Assembly: GCA_937981585.1 (NCBI GenBank)
Contig: CALJOA010000003.1
Coordinates: 1-36,973, forward strand
DNA: 36,973 nt
Direction of reading: 5' to 3'
Source: an uncultured Pirellulaceae bacterium
GTDB lineage: Bacteria; Planctomycetota; Planctomycetia; Pirellulales; Pirellulaceae
Positions 24,666-33,628 of the stretch are shown piece by piece (the first letter of the stretch is position 1; every line of letters begins with the position of its first letter). The notes under the pieces are model-generated. The model was given only the letters and a program-made list of their open reading frames with translations, made no database searches and had not been told where the DNA came from. Both the position numbers and the translations under genes were made by a program.

Positions 24666-26060
24666 TTGAACCTCGAGCCGATACAGAATTATCCCAGAAA
24701 AGAACCCGTGATACCTAACCCCACCGTTAAACCCAACGATCTACTTTCGAGTCTGGAGCGGTTTTGGAAAGTCTCCGCGCAGAAGATTGAGCTAATCAAC
24801 AACGAGTACGACGACTCGCAAGGATCGCCCGTTTTTACGGTTAAAGGTAAGTACTCAACGCGCGGTTGGACCGAGTGGACCCAAGGCTTTCAGTATGGAT
24901 CTGAAATTTTTCAGTTCGATGCAACCGGCGACGAATCATTTCTCGAAATGGGAAAACGAAACACCATTGAAAAGATGGCGCCGCACACTACACATTTTGG
25001 TGTCCATGACCACGGTTTCAACAATGTCAGCACTTACGGCAACTTGTTGCGTCTGATGAATGAAGGGCGAATCCCTGAAAACCAATGGGAACGCAATTTC
25101 TATGTCATGGCTCTCCAGGCATCGAGCGCGGTCCAGGCTCGGCGATGGACTGCCCTGCCCACTGGCGGATACATCTACTCCTTCAATGGGCCTCACTCGC
25201 TGTTTGCCGATACGATCCGTTCGCTTCGTATACTCGCAGTGGGACACCAGTTGGGCCATTGTGTCATGGGTGAGAACGACAGGAAAACCAGTTTGCTCGA
25301 GCGTTTGGTGCAGCACGCCAAAACAACGGCTGACTTTGCCGTTTACTATGGAGAGGGCCGCGACTTTTACGATGCATGGGGCCGCACGGCACACGAAAGT
25401 CTCTTTAACTTGAACGATGGGAATTACCGATGTCCCAACTCCCAGCAGGGATTCTCGCCCTTTACGACTTGGACGCGAGGTCTGGCCTGGATCATGGTCG
25501 GAGCGCCGGAGCAGTTGGAATTTATAAAGACCGTTGATGATGCCGAGCTTGAACCGTTGGGCGGACGGGAACTGATAGAATCATTCCTACTGAAAATGGC
25601 CAAGGCGACTTGCGACTTTTTTATTGAGCATACTCCCACCGACGGCATTCCTTATTGGGATACCGGAGCGCTCAACTCACACAAGCTTGGTGAAGACGTG
25701 TACCAGCGCCCATCGGATCCGTTTAACGATGCCGAGCCGATAGATTCATCTGCTGCTGCCATCGGCGCCCAAGGTTTGTTGCGTCTGGGACGATATCTAA
25801 ATGAGCCCAAATACACTCAAGCCGGACTGACGGTGATGGAAACTCTGCTCAGCGACAAATATCTCAGCCTCGACCCATCGCACCAAGGCCTCATTTTGCA
25901 CTCTGTCTACCATCGGCCCAACGGTTGGGACCATATTCCCGAAGGGCAGTCGGTGCCTTGCGGCGAGTCGTGCATGTGGGGCGACTACCACGCTCGCGAG
26001 GCCGCACTTTACATTCAGCGACTGGCTAACGACGATCCGTATTACAAATTCTATTTGTAG
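24666..26060 (+). CDS. Glycoside hydrolase family 88-like unsaturated uronyl hydrolase
   Basis: 464 residues, an alpha/alpha-barrel protein. The two catalytic-type aspartates of GH88 appear to be Asp115 in FGVHDHGFN and Asp182 in LFADTIRSLRIL; the C-terminal GESCMWGDYHAREAAL matches the conserved GDYYxxEAL end of the family. GH88 enzymes hydrate the 4,5-double bond of terminal unsaturated uronic acids on oligosaccharides left by polysaccharide lyases, releasing the sugar. No signal peptide is seen, so it should act in the cytoplasm. The start is a TTG at 24666; a GTG at 24708 is the alternative, and an upstream stop in frame bounds the choice. The SDR gene follows 52 bases later on the same strand. 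Confidence 0.83.
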   Translation: MNLEPIQNYPRKEPVIPNPTVKPNDLLSSLERFWKVSAQKIELINNEYDDSQGSPVFTVKGKYSTRGWTEWTQGFQYGSEIFQFDATGDESFLEMGKRNTIEKMAPHTTHFGVHDHGFNNVSTYGNLLRLMNEGRIPENQWERNFYVMALQASSAVQARRWTALPTGGYIYSFNGPHSLFADTIRSLRILAVGHQLGHCVMGENDRKTSLLERLVQHAKTTADFAVYYGEGRDFYDAWGRTAHESLFNLNDGNYRCPNSQQGFSPFTTWTRGLAWIMVGAPEQLEFIKTVDDAELEPLGGRELIESFLLKMAKATCDFFIEHTPTDGIPYWDTGALNSHKLGEDVYQRPSDPFNDAEPIDSSAAAIGAQGLLRLGRYLNEPKYTQAGLTVMETLLSDKYLSLDPSHQGLILHSVYHRPNGWDHIPEGQSVPCGESCMWGDYHAREAALYIQRLANDDPYYKFYL

Positions 26061-26112
26061 TCAAACCATCAAGAAGAATCGCCTTTTCGAAAGGATCGCA
26101 TAGGATCAAGTC

Positions 26113-26889
26113 ATGGGTAAAAAAGTAGCATTGATAACCGGTGGCGGTCGCGGCATCGGATTGGGAATTTGTGAGAAGCTGGCGGTCGATGGCTTTAACT
26201 TGGTTTTAAGCGGTCGATCGGACGCCTCAAAAGTCGCAGACGCCGTGGCAAAACTTGAGGGCATGGGAGCCGAGGTGCTTTACTGTTCTGGCGACGTGTC
26301 ATCCGCTGAAGACCGCGCGGCCATGTTGGTCGAGATCAAGGAGCGTTTCGGGCGGCTCGATTTACTGGTCAACAATGCCGGAGTAGCACCAAAGGGCCGA
26401 GTGGATATCCTCGAAGCAACCGAAGGCGATTATGAATGGCTCATGAAGATCAATCTGCAAGGGCCTTACTTCCTGACTCAGGCTTGTGCCAATTGGATGA
26501 TCAAGCAGAAGCAAGCAGATGAATCCTTTGAAGGTTGCATCATCAACATCGGTTCGATTTCCGCGACGGTCGTTTCGACCAACCGAGGCGACTACTGCAT
26601 TTCAAAAGCCGGTGTCGGTATGATGAACTTGCTCTTCGCGGCTCGTTTGGGCGAATCCTCCATCCCGGTTTATGAGATTCGGCCGGGCATCATCAAGACG
26701 GATATGACCTCGGGCGTGACCCAGAAATATGACAACTTGATCGACAATACTGATCTGCTGGTCGAGAAGCGCTGGGGGGTGCCTGAGGACATCGCTAAGC
26801 TGGCCGCTGCGATGGCTCGCGGCGACATGCCGTACGCCTCGGGCCAAGTTGTCTATGTCGATGGCGGGCTTACGATGAAACGGCTTTAA
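26113..26889 (+). CDS. SDR-family NAD(P)-dependent oxidoreductase
   Basis: 258 residues, a classical short-chain dehydrogenase/reductase: cofactor loop TGGGRGIG (9-16), NNAG (87-90), catalytic Ser148, Tyr161 and Lys165, and the C-terminal ASGQVVYVDGG. An AGGATCAAG site sits just before the ATG. Many such proteins are labelled 3-ketoacyl-ACP reductase, but beside GH88 and KDPG aldolase genes a sugar-acid or keto-uronate reductase (KduD-like step) is a sensible guess. Substrate cannot be read from the sequence. Confidence 0.88.
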   Translation: MGKKVALITGGGRGIGLGICEKLAVDGFNLVLSGRSDASKVADAVAKLEGMGAEVLYCSGDVSSAEDRAAMLVEIKERFGRLDLLVNNAGVAPKGRVDILEATEGDYEWLMKINLQGPYFLTQACANWMIKQKQADESFEGCIINIGSISATVVSTNRGDYCISKAGVGMMNLLFAARLGESSIPVYEIRPGIIKTDMTSGVTQKYDNLIDNTDLLVEKRWGVPEDIAKLAAAMARGDMPYASGQVVYVDGGLTMKRL

Positions 26890-27049
26890 GTCGTTGAGTC
26901 CAGACTGCGCGAATTATGCCCCGATCTCACTTGGTCTCCTCTGAAAGATGAACAGTGGAGCGACTTGTTCGTGAGCATCGACCGAAAATCTTTTGCGTAT
27001 GGGAGACCCGCTAATTTTTCCATCACAAGCCCATGAACCCCTGAGTTAT

Positions 27050-28474
27050 CTATGTTGCCTTTTTGATTGCGTTTAGTTTATCCCGCTCAGGCATCTTTTT
27101 GTAAAACGGATCTAGAGGGTAGCAGCCGCTAATGATTCCGTTTCGAGGCGCGGTTGTGCAATCGCTGAACGTTCGGCAAATCTTCTTGCGCGCCATGACA
27201 GTTCCGTTAAGCACGTCGGCTGGGAGATCAGGGTAGCTCAGTACCATTCTGCCAAGGCCAATCGAATCTGCCATTGAGGTTCTGACAACTGCTTCACCAA
27301 CATTTGGAAGCCATTCCTGTAGGTACGAGTATCCTGAGCCAACGAAAAACAGCTCCGGATGATCACGCTTGAGGCTCGCGGTCACGTTGATCTGTCGGGC
27401 CACACCGACCAAAGGATCTTCCGGTGGTTGATATCCGTCGCTTGGTGGGAAAAACGCCGGACGCTGGATGTGGGGGGTGTAGTAGGGGCTTCCGGCGGTG
27501 GTGCAAACCAACCTGATGCCGAGTTCGTGCAAGACTTTCATGAACTGCGATGGTTCTTCCAAGTTGATACCCAAACCGGTTTCGTCACCACCAAACGCCA
27601 ATCGCGCTTCACCAGCTGGATCGGGCTCACCGATCCCGTCAGCGCCGGCTCGGTATGGAGAAAAGTCAAACGCGCTTACTCGCATTGCTATCTTCAAACT
27701 TGGAGCAGCGGCTCGCACGCCATTGACGATGTCACGTAAAAATCGCGTTCGGTTTTCGAGACTTCCACCGTACTTGCCCGGGCGATCCACTCCGCTGAGC
27801 AATTCGTGTCCCAAGTAGCCGTGACAGTGCTTGACATCGATGAACGCGAATCCGGCTTTTTCCGCCAACACCGCCGCGGCGACAAAGTCGTCAACCAATG
27901 TCGCCAAGTCATCATCGCTGAGCACTTCAGAATCGTCAGTTAGTCCAAGTTTCGCATCGAGCACGGCATTTCGATGGCCAGTCTTGGGCTCAGGTTTTGA
28001 CTTGTCGTTGGGCCGCGCGAATCGGCCAGAATGCGTCAACTGTAAGCCCACCACCAAGTCATCAGTATTCGTATAACGCTCCGCATGTTTTTCGACGAGC
28101 TCGGTACGTAGCGCCTCGATCTCCGAGAGCGTCCCATCGTTGATCATCAATTGATTCGGGTTTCCGCGACCATCGTGTCGCACCGCGAACGCTTCGCCAC
28201 CCCAAATCAATTTGGCTCCGCTGATGCCAAATTTATGCCAACGTCGCCGAGTCAAATCAGTTGGTTTGCCGTCGGTCGTTCCGTCCCAGCCTTCCATCGG
28301 AAGAATGCAAAACCGATTTCCGATTTTCATTCCATCGACTTCAGCCGAGCGAGACAGGTGACAGTTGGCTGGTTCAGGTGCAGCGCTGTCACAAGGCATT
28401 TCAATTTGCAGTTCGTTGATCCTGCCTACAAAGTCTTCGTAGGTTTTGAGTTTGGCGATGCGTGGAAATGCCAT
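27050..28474 (-). CDS. Old-yellow-enzyme-family NADH:flavin oxidoreductase
   Basis: 474 residues with the FMN-binding TIM-barrel pattern of the family: [14 protein letters not shown] near the N-terminus, [32 protein letters not shown] followed by NRTRFL, and the C-terminal [12 protein letters not shown] then [12 protein letters not shown]. The H-C-H pair in KHCHGY is the usual substrate-anion site. The C-terminal tail has three cysteines (CRTFSDC, then C further on) but not the C-x2-C-x3-C spacing of the iron-sulfur subgroup. It probably reduces an activated C=C bond; its substrate is unknown. An AAGGAA site lies upstream of the ATG. It converges with the SDR gene. Confidence 0.88.
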   Translation of the reverse strand: MAFPRIAKLKTYEDFVGRINELQIEMPCDSAAPEPANCHLSRSAEVDGMKIGNRFCILPMEGWDGTTDGKPTDLTRRRWHKFGISGAKLIWGGEAFAVRHDGRGNPNQLMINDGTLSEIEALRTELVEKHAERYTNTDDLVVGLQLTHSGRFARPNDKSKPEPKTGHRNAVLDAKLGLTDDSEVLSDDDLATLVDDFVAAAVLAEKAGFAFIDVKHCHGYLGHELLSGVDRPGKYGGSLENRTRFLRDIVNGVRAAAPSLKIAMRVSAFDFSPYRAGADGIGEPDPAGEARLAFGGDETGLGINLEEPSQFMKVLHELGIRLVCTTAGSPYYTPHIQRPAFFPPSDGYQPPEDPLVGVARQINVTASLKRDHPELFFVGSGYSYLQEWLPNVGEAVVRTSMADSIGLGRMVLSYPDLPADVLNGTVMARKKICRTFSDCTTAPRNGIISGCYPLDPFYKKMPERDKLNAIKKAT

Positions 28475-28637
28475 CGGATTGATTCCTTAATACTGTCTTG
28501 ATGTCTCTGATACGGAAAGCGCCAGGAAGTCGAAAACGCAGGAGGTGCGCCGTACGCAGAACTGTGAAACACAGGGCAACCCGTCTGGATTCCGCCTCGT
28601 GGGAACGAGACTGCAGATAGATAACATTCGTAATGGT

Positions 28638-30599
28638 CTAAGTTTCGTCTTCGGCGAGCACAACCAACGTGTCCTCGGCAAGCAAACGATAAACCTTGTC
28701 TTTTTCGGGAATCAGCTTGACGCCAAGGTTTTGAGATGTGTCGTCTTCGAGCGCCTTTTGCTTCACACCCAGACAGACTTCTTCGCGTTGTTGGCAGACA
28801 TGGATCATGTCAGCGTAGGTGACTTCGATTGGGAATTCAGAAAAGTATAGTGGCGCTGGTTTCAAATAGATTTCAGAGCCGTCTTCCTGAAACAGATCGT
28901 CATAGACCGGCTTGATGTCGGCATCTTCGCTAATCTGGGCGAGCAGCATACTGATGAAGCGGTTTGAAATGATGAAGTCGTTCACCCCGGCGTGGGCAAC
29001 CAACGACTGGTTTTCCGACTCAAGGATTTCAGTAATCAACTTCGTTGGAGGCTTGCCCTCCTCTCGCGGGTTGTTCTCCATAATCTTCCGCAACAGCAAG
29101 AGAATTACGATCGTCTCCGAGTCGGTGCGTTCAGAGTTGTCGTCGACTCCACCCTGGCTGAGGATGATGATGTTGTCGTAGCTTGACGGATCAACCGCTT
29201 CCAGGCCCTCAGTGCTCATCGGGTTTTCGGCGATCAGGCGGATGCGAATATCTTCAAGCTCCTGGTTGAGTTCTTCGATCGTTGAAGCCAAATCTGCTTC
29301 GGGGGCCCGAAGCATGATATCGATAAAGCTACCGGGCTTAACGTACTCCGCGTACTCTCGCAGAATCGTGTCAGCTTTTGTCGTCCAGCCGATAATCAGG
29401 TTGCGTTCGACGAGAGTTTTCTTGCGCCCGCCGGCGAGCTTGAAATCCCGGGGCGTCGCAACTGGCTGAGCCAGAAAATCAATCGTCGAGTCGTCTTCGG
29501 CAAGAATGAGAATCGCGTCATCGGCTTTGATCGGAAGGTCGGCTGGCGGATTCATCGTCAGTGTGCCGTCTCCATGCTTCAATCCCATTGGGATTCCGTC
29601 AGGGAAACGATACGCAAGCTGCCCAAACTCTATTGCGCCCCAATCGTCTTCGTGGAAGTACATCTCACAGCCGTCGAACGAAAGAATCTCGCTGTAGACC
29701 ACCGACAGACCAACACTCCGCGACGTTTGTACCAGGATCTTGGCGAGAATTTCGTTGGTATCGACAGTAGTGATTTCTTCTTCGGAAATACTGTCGATGA
29801 TCTTTCGATTCCGGTCTGAGAATATTTCGGCGATGATGTTAAGACGGAGATCTTCCGGGCGCGAGGCGACCAATGCCAAGGCGGTTTTGATTACGTTGGC
29901 GTCGCTACCGTTTTTTTCCGAAGTAGTCGCAGTAATGCTGCAAGTGGCCAGCACGATGACGGATCTGCTTTTGGTTACCGAGGCGGTTTCCAGTTTGACC
30001 AATGATGAAGGCGAGCCCGTGCGCGTCACGACTCGAGTGTTACCCGTGTCGGGCATGTTGACTTTGAGGAAGTCATCCATTTCCTCTTTGTCTTTGTCCG
30101 CTAATATCACGACTACTGGGTCGTCTTCACTTTCGTTGGCCTCGACTAGTTCTCGCAGGATCTCGATGACTCGCTCGTTCCAGCCGAGAATCAGCGTGTG
30201 GTCTTCTTCGATGACTTTGGAGTGTCCCTTTCGTAGCTGAGCCAGTTTTTGATCGAGCGCCGTTGTGATAAACGCAACCAACGAGGAAAGCATGATCAAT
30301 CCAGCCATTCCCGAGATGATCGCTGGAACTTTGAACCAGCCTATCGAGTTGACGTCCTGGTTCATGTTGCCCGGATCCGTCATTTGCAAAAACGTGATGT
30401 AGACGTTGTTCCAGAACCCCGGTCCACGTTCGAGTGAGGCTTCAGGCATGGTGTAAAGGAGGATTCCGCGAATGACCGAGATGACGGTCAGGAGCGATAG
30501 AAAGACAATCACCAAGCTGATGAAAATGGAACTGCCACCACGCGACATGAAGTTGTCAAAGCGATACCGCAGTTTTTGTTGCAAGCTAACCTCTGACAT
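28638..30599 (-). CDS. CASTOR/POLLUX-type ion channel protein with RCK-like domains
   Basis: 653 residues. The N-terminus LRYRFDNFMSRGG followed by a membrane helix (about 23-47), then a pore-region-like stretch (NNVYITFLQMTDPGN) and a second helix (90-113), matches the CASTOR/POLLUX/SYM8 channel family. Two cytoplasmic Rossmann/RCK-like units follow: HTLILGWNERVIEILREL (about 132-150) and NLIIGWTTKADTILREY (about 397-415). Plant members are calcium- or potassium-conducting nuclear channels; bacterial members are little studied. It lies 255 bases downstream of a CaCA exchanger gene on the same strand, which hints at a joint role in calcium handling, but no experiment is implied. Confidence 0.87.
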   Translation of the reverse strand: MSEVSLQQKLRYRFDNFMSRGGSSIFISLVIVFLSLLTVISVIRGILLYTMPEASLERGPGFWNNVYITFLQMTDPGNMNQDVNSIGWFKVPAIISGMAGLIMLSSLVAFITTALDQKLAQLRKGHSKVIEEDHTLILGWNERVIEILRELVEANESEDDPVVVILADKDKEEMDDFLKVNMPDTGNTRVVTRTGSPSSLVKLETASVTKSRSVIVLATCSITATTSEKNGSDANVIKTALALVASRPEDLRLNIIAEIFSDRNRKIIDSISEEEITTVDTNEILAKILVQTSRSVGLSVVYSEILSFDGCEMYFHEDDWGAIEFGQLAYRFPDGIPMGLKHGDGTLTMNPPADLPIKADDAILILAEDDSTIDFLAQPVATPRDFKLAGGRKKTLVERNLIIGWTTKADTILREYAEYVKPGSFIDIMLRAPEADLASTIEELNQELEDIRIRLIAENPMSTEGLEAVDPSSYDNIIILSQGGVDDNSERTDSETIVILLLLRKIMENNPREEGKPPTKLITEILESENQSLVAHAGVNDFIISNRFISMLLAQISEDADIKPVYDDLFQEDGSEIYLKPAPLYFSEFPIEVTYADMIHVCQQREEVCLGVKQKALEDDTSQNLGVKLIPEKDKVYRLLAEDTLVVLAEDET

Positions 30600-30854
30600 G
30601 TTTCTCCCGACCTGACTCAGTTAGTTCTTATCCCTCTATCTCACTACTGAATCTAATCGAAGTTACATATCATTGCACTTAGTTGGGGCAAGAAATGATG
30701 AGTTCTTCCAATTCGTTTGATGCTGCGGTTCGAAGGGAGCAAGGCATGAACGAGAAAGAAGATTTAGGGAGGGCGAAGCTCCTGCTGAGCTGGCAGATGT
30801 TCGCACTTCAAGCCCAGCGAGAGCTCCGTCCTTCCTGAACTATTGATTGAGCAG
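30600..30854. repeat. Gap with imperfect long hairpin
   Basis: Between the two ion-transport genes. An arm at 30767-30793 (GGGAGGGCGAAGCTCC...) and an arm at 30811-30836 (...GAGCTCCGTCCTTCC) are partly complementary around an 18-base spacer. GGAGGGCGAAGCTCCTG-type palindromes look like a dispersed repeat. No gene is seen in the gap. Confidence 0.4.
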
Positions 30855-32210
30855 TTAGAACGAATAGCCCAGCGAACCAGCGATGGCGTAGGCGACAAAC
30901 ACACCATATAGCCCAACCAGAATATACGCTTTCTTTTTCGTAAGCTGACGATTGTGCCACATGATGAGCAATGTGATGATCGTCAGCGAGCAAAGCAGAA
31001 TTCGCAATCCGTTGAGACCTTGCATCGGCTCCCCGTCCTGGGTGAGAAGAATCGGTTGCCAACCGTTAAGGTATGACCCAACCAGCAGCGGGATCGAGAG
31101 GCAGACGCACAGGTCAAAAATGTTGGAGCCGAACGCGTTGGAGACCGCACCGTCGTCGTCGCCTCGCATCGCCGCACCAACTGAAAGAAACGTATCGGGA
31201 ACGCTTGATGCTGCCGCAGCCAGAATCACAGCCACGAAGAAGATGGGCACATTGAGCGTTGTGGCTGTTGCGTGGGTGACTTCAACCAGCCAGTAGCAGG
31301 CGATTGCAGCGACAATCGTTGAAATGCCGATCACAATCCAAGCCGTTTTGAAGCTGAGCGGGACATCGAAGAACCCAAACAGGACGCCCGCCGATTCGGG
31401 AGGTTCTTCGTCGTCTTCGGTTTCTCCCGGTTCCTGGCCTCGGAGCTTTTGAATCGTATCACGTGACAATTTGAGGTTTTGGGTTTTTCCGGCGTCTACG
31501 ATTTCATCGTTCGTTTTACCATCGACTATCTGTTGCTTTACGAATCCGTAACGCTTTTGGTAGAGCTTGGCGTCGCGGTAAAGTACGAGCAAGTAGACGA
31601 AGTAGGCGCCCAGCAATGCCACTCCCATCCACCATTCCATCGCCGGCTGAAATAGGAAGAACAAAAGCAGCACTTCGCAGCCGACGAACCAAAGCCCGTC
31701 TCTGGAGATGACTTTGTCCTCTACGTCGATCGTTGGATGGTCGGGGCGATATCTCGCAATCACAAGCGCACAAATCGCCGGAATCAAAATCATGTTGTAG
31801 ACTGCACTTCCGGCGCATGTTGCAACAGTTGCCCCGTAGCCTTCACCTGTTGCGGCGGCCAATTCGTCTTTGCCAACATCAGTGGCTGAAATTGCGAGGA
31901 CGACGAAGAAAATCCCGCTAAAAAGCTCGGGCATCGAGCTGGCGACAGCGTCCAGTGTTGCACCACGCACTGAGCCTGGCAGGCGTAACGTTGTGCCGAT
32001 CCACTGGGCAGCGTCGGCAAACGGATCGCAAGCCTGCCAGATGATGATCGAGATAACTGTGGCTTGGCTCAGCAGAAAAAGAATACTCCAAGTCGTCGAG
32101 CCGGTCGTACTATTCATGTACCAAGACGCGGCCAGCGCGATCAAAGAAATCGCCGCAATCACAACGTCACGAGTGGAACCAGATGATTCAGACGTTTCAG
32201 AACTATTCAT
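30855..32210 (-). CDS. Na+/Ca2+ exchanger (CaCA) family membrane protein
   Basis: 451 residues from the ATG at 32210; a TTG at 32219 would add three residues. Two alpha-repeats of the CaCA superfamily are visible: GATLDAVASSMPELFSG with AGSAVYN in the first half, and AASSVPDTFLSVG with NAFGSNIFDL in the second. Multiple hydrophobic segments flank them, and a polar cytoplasmic loop (about 213-285, Lys/Glu/Asp rich) separates the halves. The family exchanges Ca2+ for Na+, H+ or K+ across the membrane. The first repeat has Glu in SSMPELFSG and the second has Asp in SSVPDTFLSV, the ion-binding positions. It lies upstream of the channel gene. Confidence 0.9.
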   Translation of the reverse strand: MNSSETSESSGSTRDVVIAAISLIALAASWYMNSTTGSTTWSILFLLSQATVISIIIWQACDPFADAAQWIGTTLRLPGSVRGATLDAVASSMPELFSGIFFVVLAISATDVGKDELAAATGEGYGATVATCAGSAVYNMILIPAICALVIARYRPDHPTIDVEDKVISRDGLWFVGCEVLLLFFLFQPAMEWWMGVALLGAYFVYLLVLYRDAKLYQKRYGFVKQQIVDGKTNDEIVDAGKTQNLKLSRDTIQKLRGQEPGETEDDEEPPESAGVLFGFFDVPLSFKTAWIVIGISTIVAAIACYWLVEVTHATATTLNVPIFFVAVILAAAASSVPDTFLSVGAAMRGDDDGAVSNAFGSNIFDLCVCLSIPLLVGSYLNGWQPILLTQDGEPMQGLNGLRILLCSLTIITLLIMWHNRQLTKKKAYILVGLYGVFVAYAIAGSLGYSF

Positions 32211-32377
32211 AAAAGTCAATTTGGAAATTATTCGTAGTTCTCAAGGAACCTAAATGACGTTGCATACTTGGCTGTCGGTGCACCGAGGTTGCACTCCAAA
32301 TGTTACGCGTTGACCTGAATTCGGTAAACACGGTCGCGCAGCTGTTTTGCCAATACTCGATTGAGTCTGCGCATGAA

Positions 32378-32411
32378 AAAAGCCGGCATCCAAAGTAAGT
32401 TACCGGCTTTT
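32378..32411 (-). terminator. Terminator of the PEP-CTERM gene
   Basis: AAAAGCCGG (32378-32386) pairs with CCGGCTTTT (32403-32411) around a 16-base loop. On the minus strand the stem ends in a T-run, so it terminates the PEP-CTERM gene 24 bases after its stop. The ends allow weaker bidirectional action. Confidence 0.8.
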
Positions 32412-32434
32412 GTAGGTTTTCTAAGACGAGTCGT

Positions 32435-33169
32435 TTAGCCACGCCGTCGACGAAGCGTGCCACCCATCATCAGTACTCCCAGAGCCATCAGTGAACTAGG
32501 CTCAGGAACTGCCGCTCCAACAACGATCTGAGATGGAGTGAATGTTACATCATCATCAATAACTGTGAAGTCGCTGAACTGATTTACAAATTCACCGCCT
32601 GCGTTTGAAAGTTCCAAGCGAGTTACGCTACCAATATCTCCAGCTGTGAATTCAAATGAAAATAGGTCAAGTTCGTAAATAGTCGTTGTGCCACTGGTTT
32701 GAACCAAAGTACCATTGACTCCAATGCCATCTGCCTCCGCGTCAGGACCAAAATTCTCTAGATCGGAAACTGTAATGTCTGTTGGGTTAGCAGTGACTAC
32801 CAGATCAAAGGAGTTGAAGTTCGTCGGCGTGGCGTCAACAAAACTAAGTCTGGAGGCATCAGTTAAAGACCCAGAACCACCGGTAACAGTTCCAAAATCT
32901 AAGTTCAAACCAAACTGAATTAGGCCGTCTTCGGGCAAGCGTATATTACCCATGCCGTCATCTCCCGTTGGCGGAGCAAGACGTGCCAAACTACCGTTGG
33001 TTGCCGTTTCTCGCAGTTTCACAACCACCGTTACAGCATCACCCGCGTTGGCCGCAGTATAAGTCGATTGAGAGAACAAATACTCATAAACATTCTGCGC
33101 ACTTGTTTCAGTAGCGGAAATTGCACAGACGCAAACCGCTAGTGTGAAAGCTTTTAGGATTTTTGACAT
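32435..33169 (-). CDS. PEP-CTERM sorting-signal protein
   Basis: 244 residues. A signal peptide (about 1-24, ending ETSAQ) is followed by an Asp/Thr/Gly-rich beta domain and a C-terminal sorting signal, VPEPSSLMALGVLMMGGTLRRRRG (in two parts: PEP motif, hydrophobic helix, Arg cluster). Such proteins are exported and processed by an exosortase, usually for attachment to or release at the cell envelope. The central domain (NLDFGTVTGGSGSLTD, VTANPTDITVSDLENF) resembles cohesin-like or choice-of-anchor extracellular modules, but I cannot name it. No exosortase gene is in the window. It is single, with its own terminator. Confidence 0.9.
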   Translation of the reverse strand: MSKILKAFTLAVCVCAISATETSAQNVYEYLFSQSTYTAANAGDAVTVVVKLRETATNGSLARLAPPTGDDGMGNIRLPEDGLIQFGLNLDFGTVTGGSGSLTDASRLSFVDATPTNFNSFDLVVTANPTDITVSDLENFGPDAEADGIGVNGTLVQTSGTTTIYELDLFSFEFTAGDIGSVTRLELSNAGGEFVNQFSDFTVIDDDVTFTPSQIVVGAAVPEPSSLMALGVLMMGGTLRRRRG

Positions 33170-33628
33170 CTTTAGCTCGCTTCGGGGTGTGTTTCGTGGA
33201 TCAATAAATGCAGTGTGACTTCCATCAGCTTAGCAGGGGGAACATGGCATTGCTAACATTTTGATCCGATAAACCGAAAAATCGGTCGTTTTCAGATGAT
33301 CCTGCAATTTTCCCGGTTTTTGCCGGTTTTATAAGCGTGGTTGTTTTATCAATCGTGAGCATGAGAGGCGTCCGGGAAAAACCAGTAAAATTAGGGCCAA
33401 GTTGTTAGTTAAAGGCCAAGTTCTTGGTAGGAAAACGGATAAAATCGGTTGAGATTACCGATACAGGTTGTTTTCCTGCCAAATCGCTTGCTGCTTCGTT
33501 CTAAAAACAGCAACGATTCCCAATTAAGCCAACTTTTCACCCGTTTGGCAGGAGATTCGCTGTAATGATCTGTGTTATGAGATTTCGTACCTGCGGATAA
33601 TCTCGACAAGTTACCCGCTTGACGGGTC
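33170..33628. promoter_or_regulatory. Divergent upstream region of PEP-CTERM and PSD1 genes
   Basis: 460 bp, AT-rich with runs such as CCGGTTTTTGCCGGTTTT and a direct repeat GGCCAAGTT (33395-33403 and 33414-33422). No gene or RNA is recognised. It must contain promoters for both flanking genes, but none can be placed with confidence. Confidence 0.4.

Noticed and set aside
27050..28474. Iron-sulfur subgroup of the old yellow enzyme family
   Set aside because: The C-terminal cysteines do not show the C-x2-C-x3-C spacing and the protein lacks the long C-terminal dehydrogenase part.
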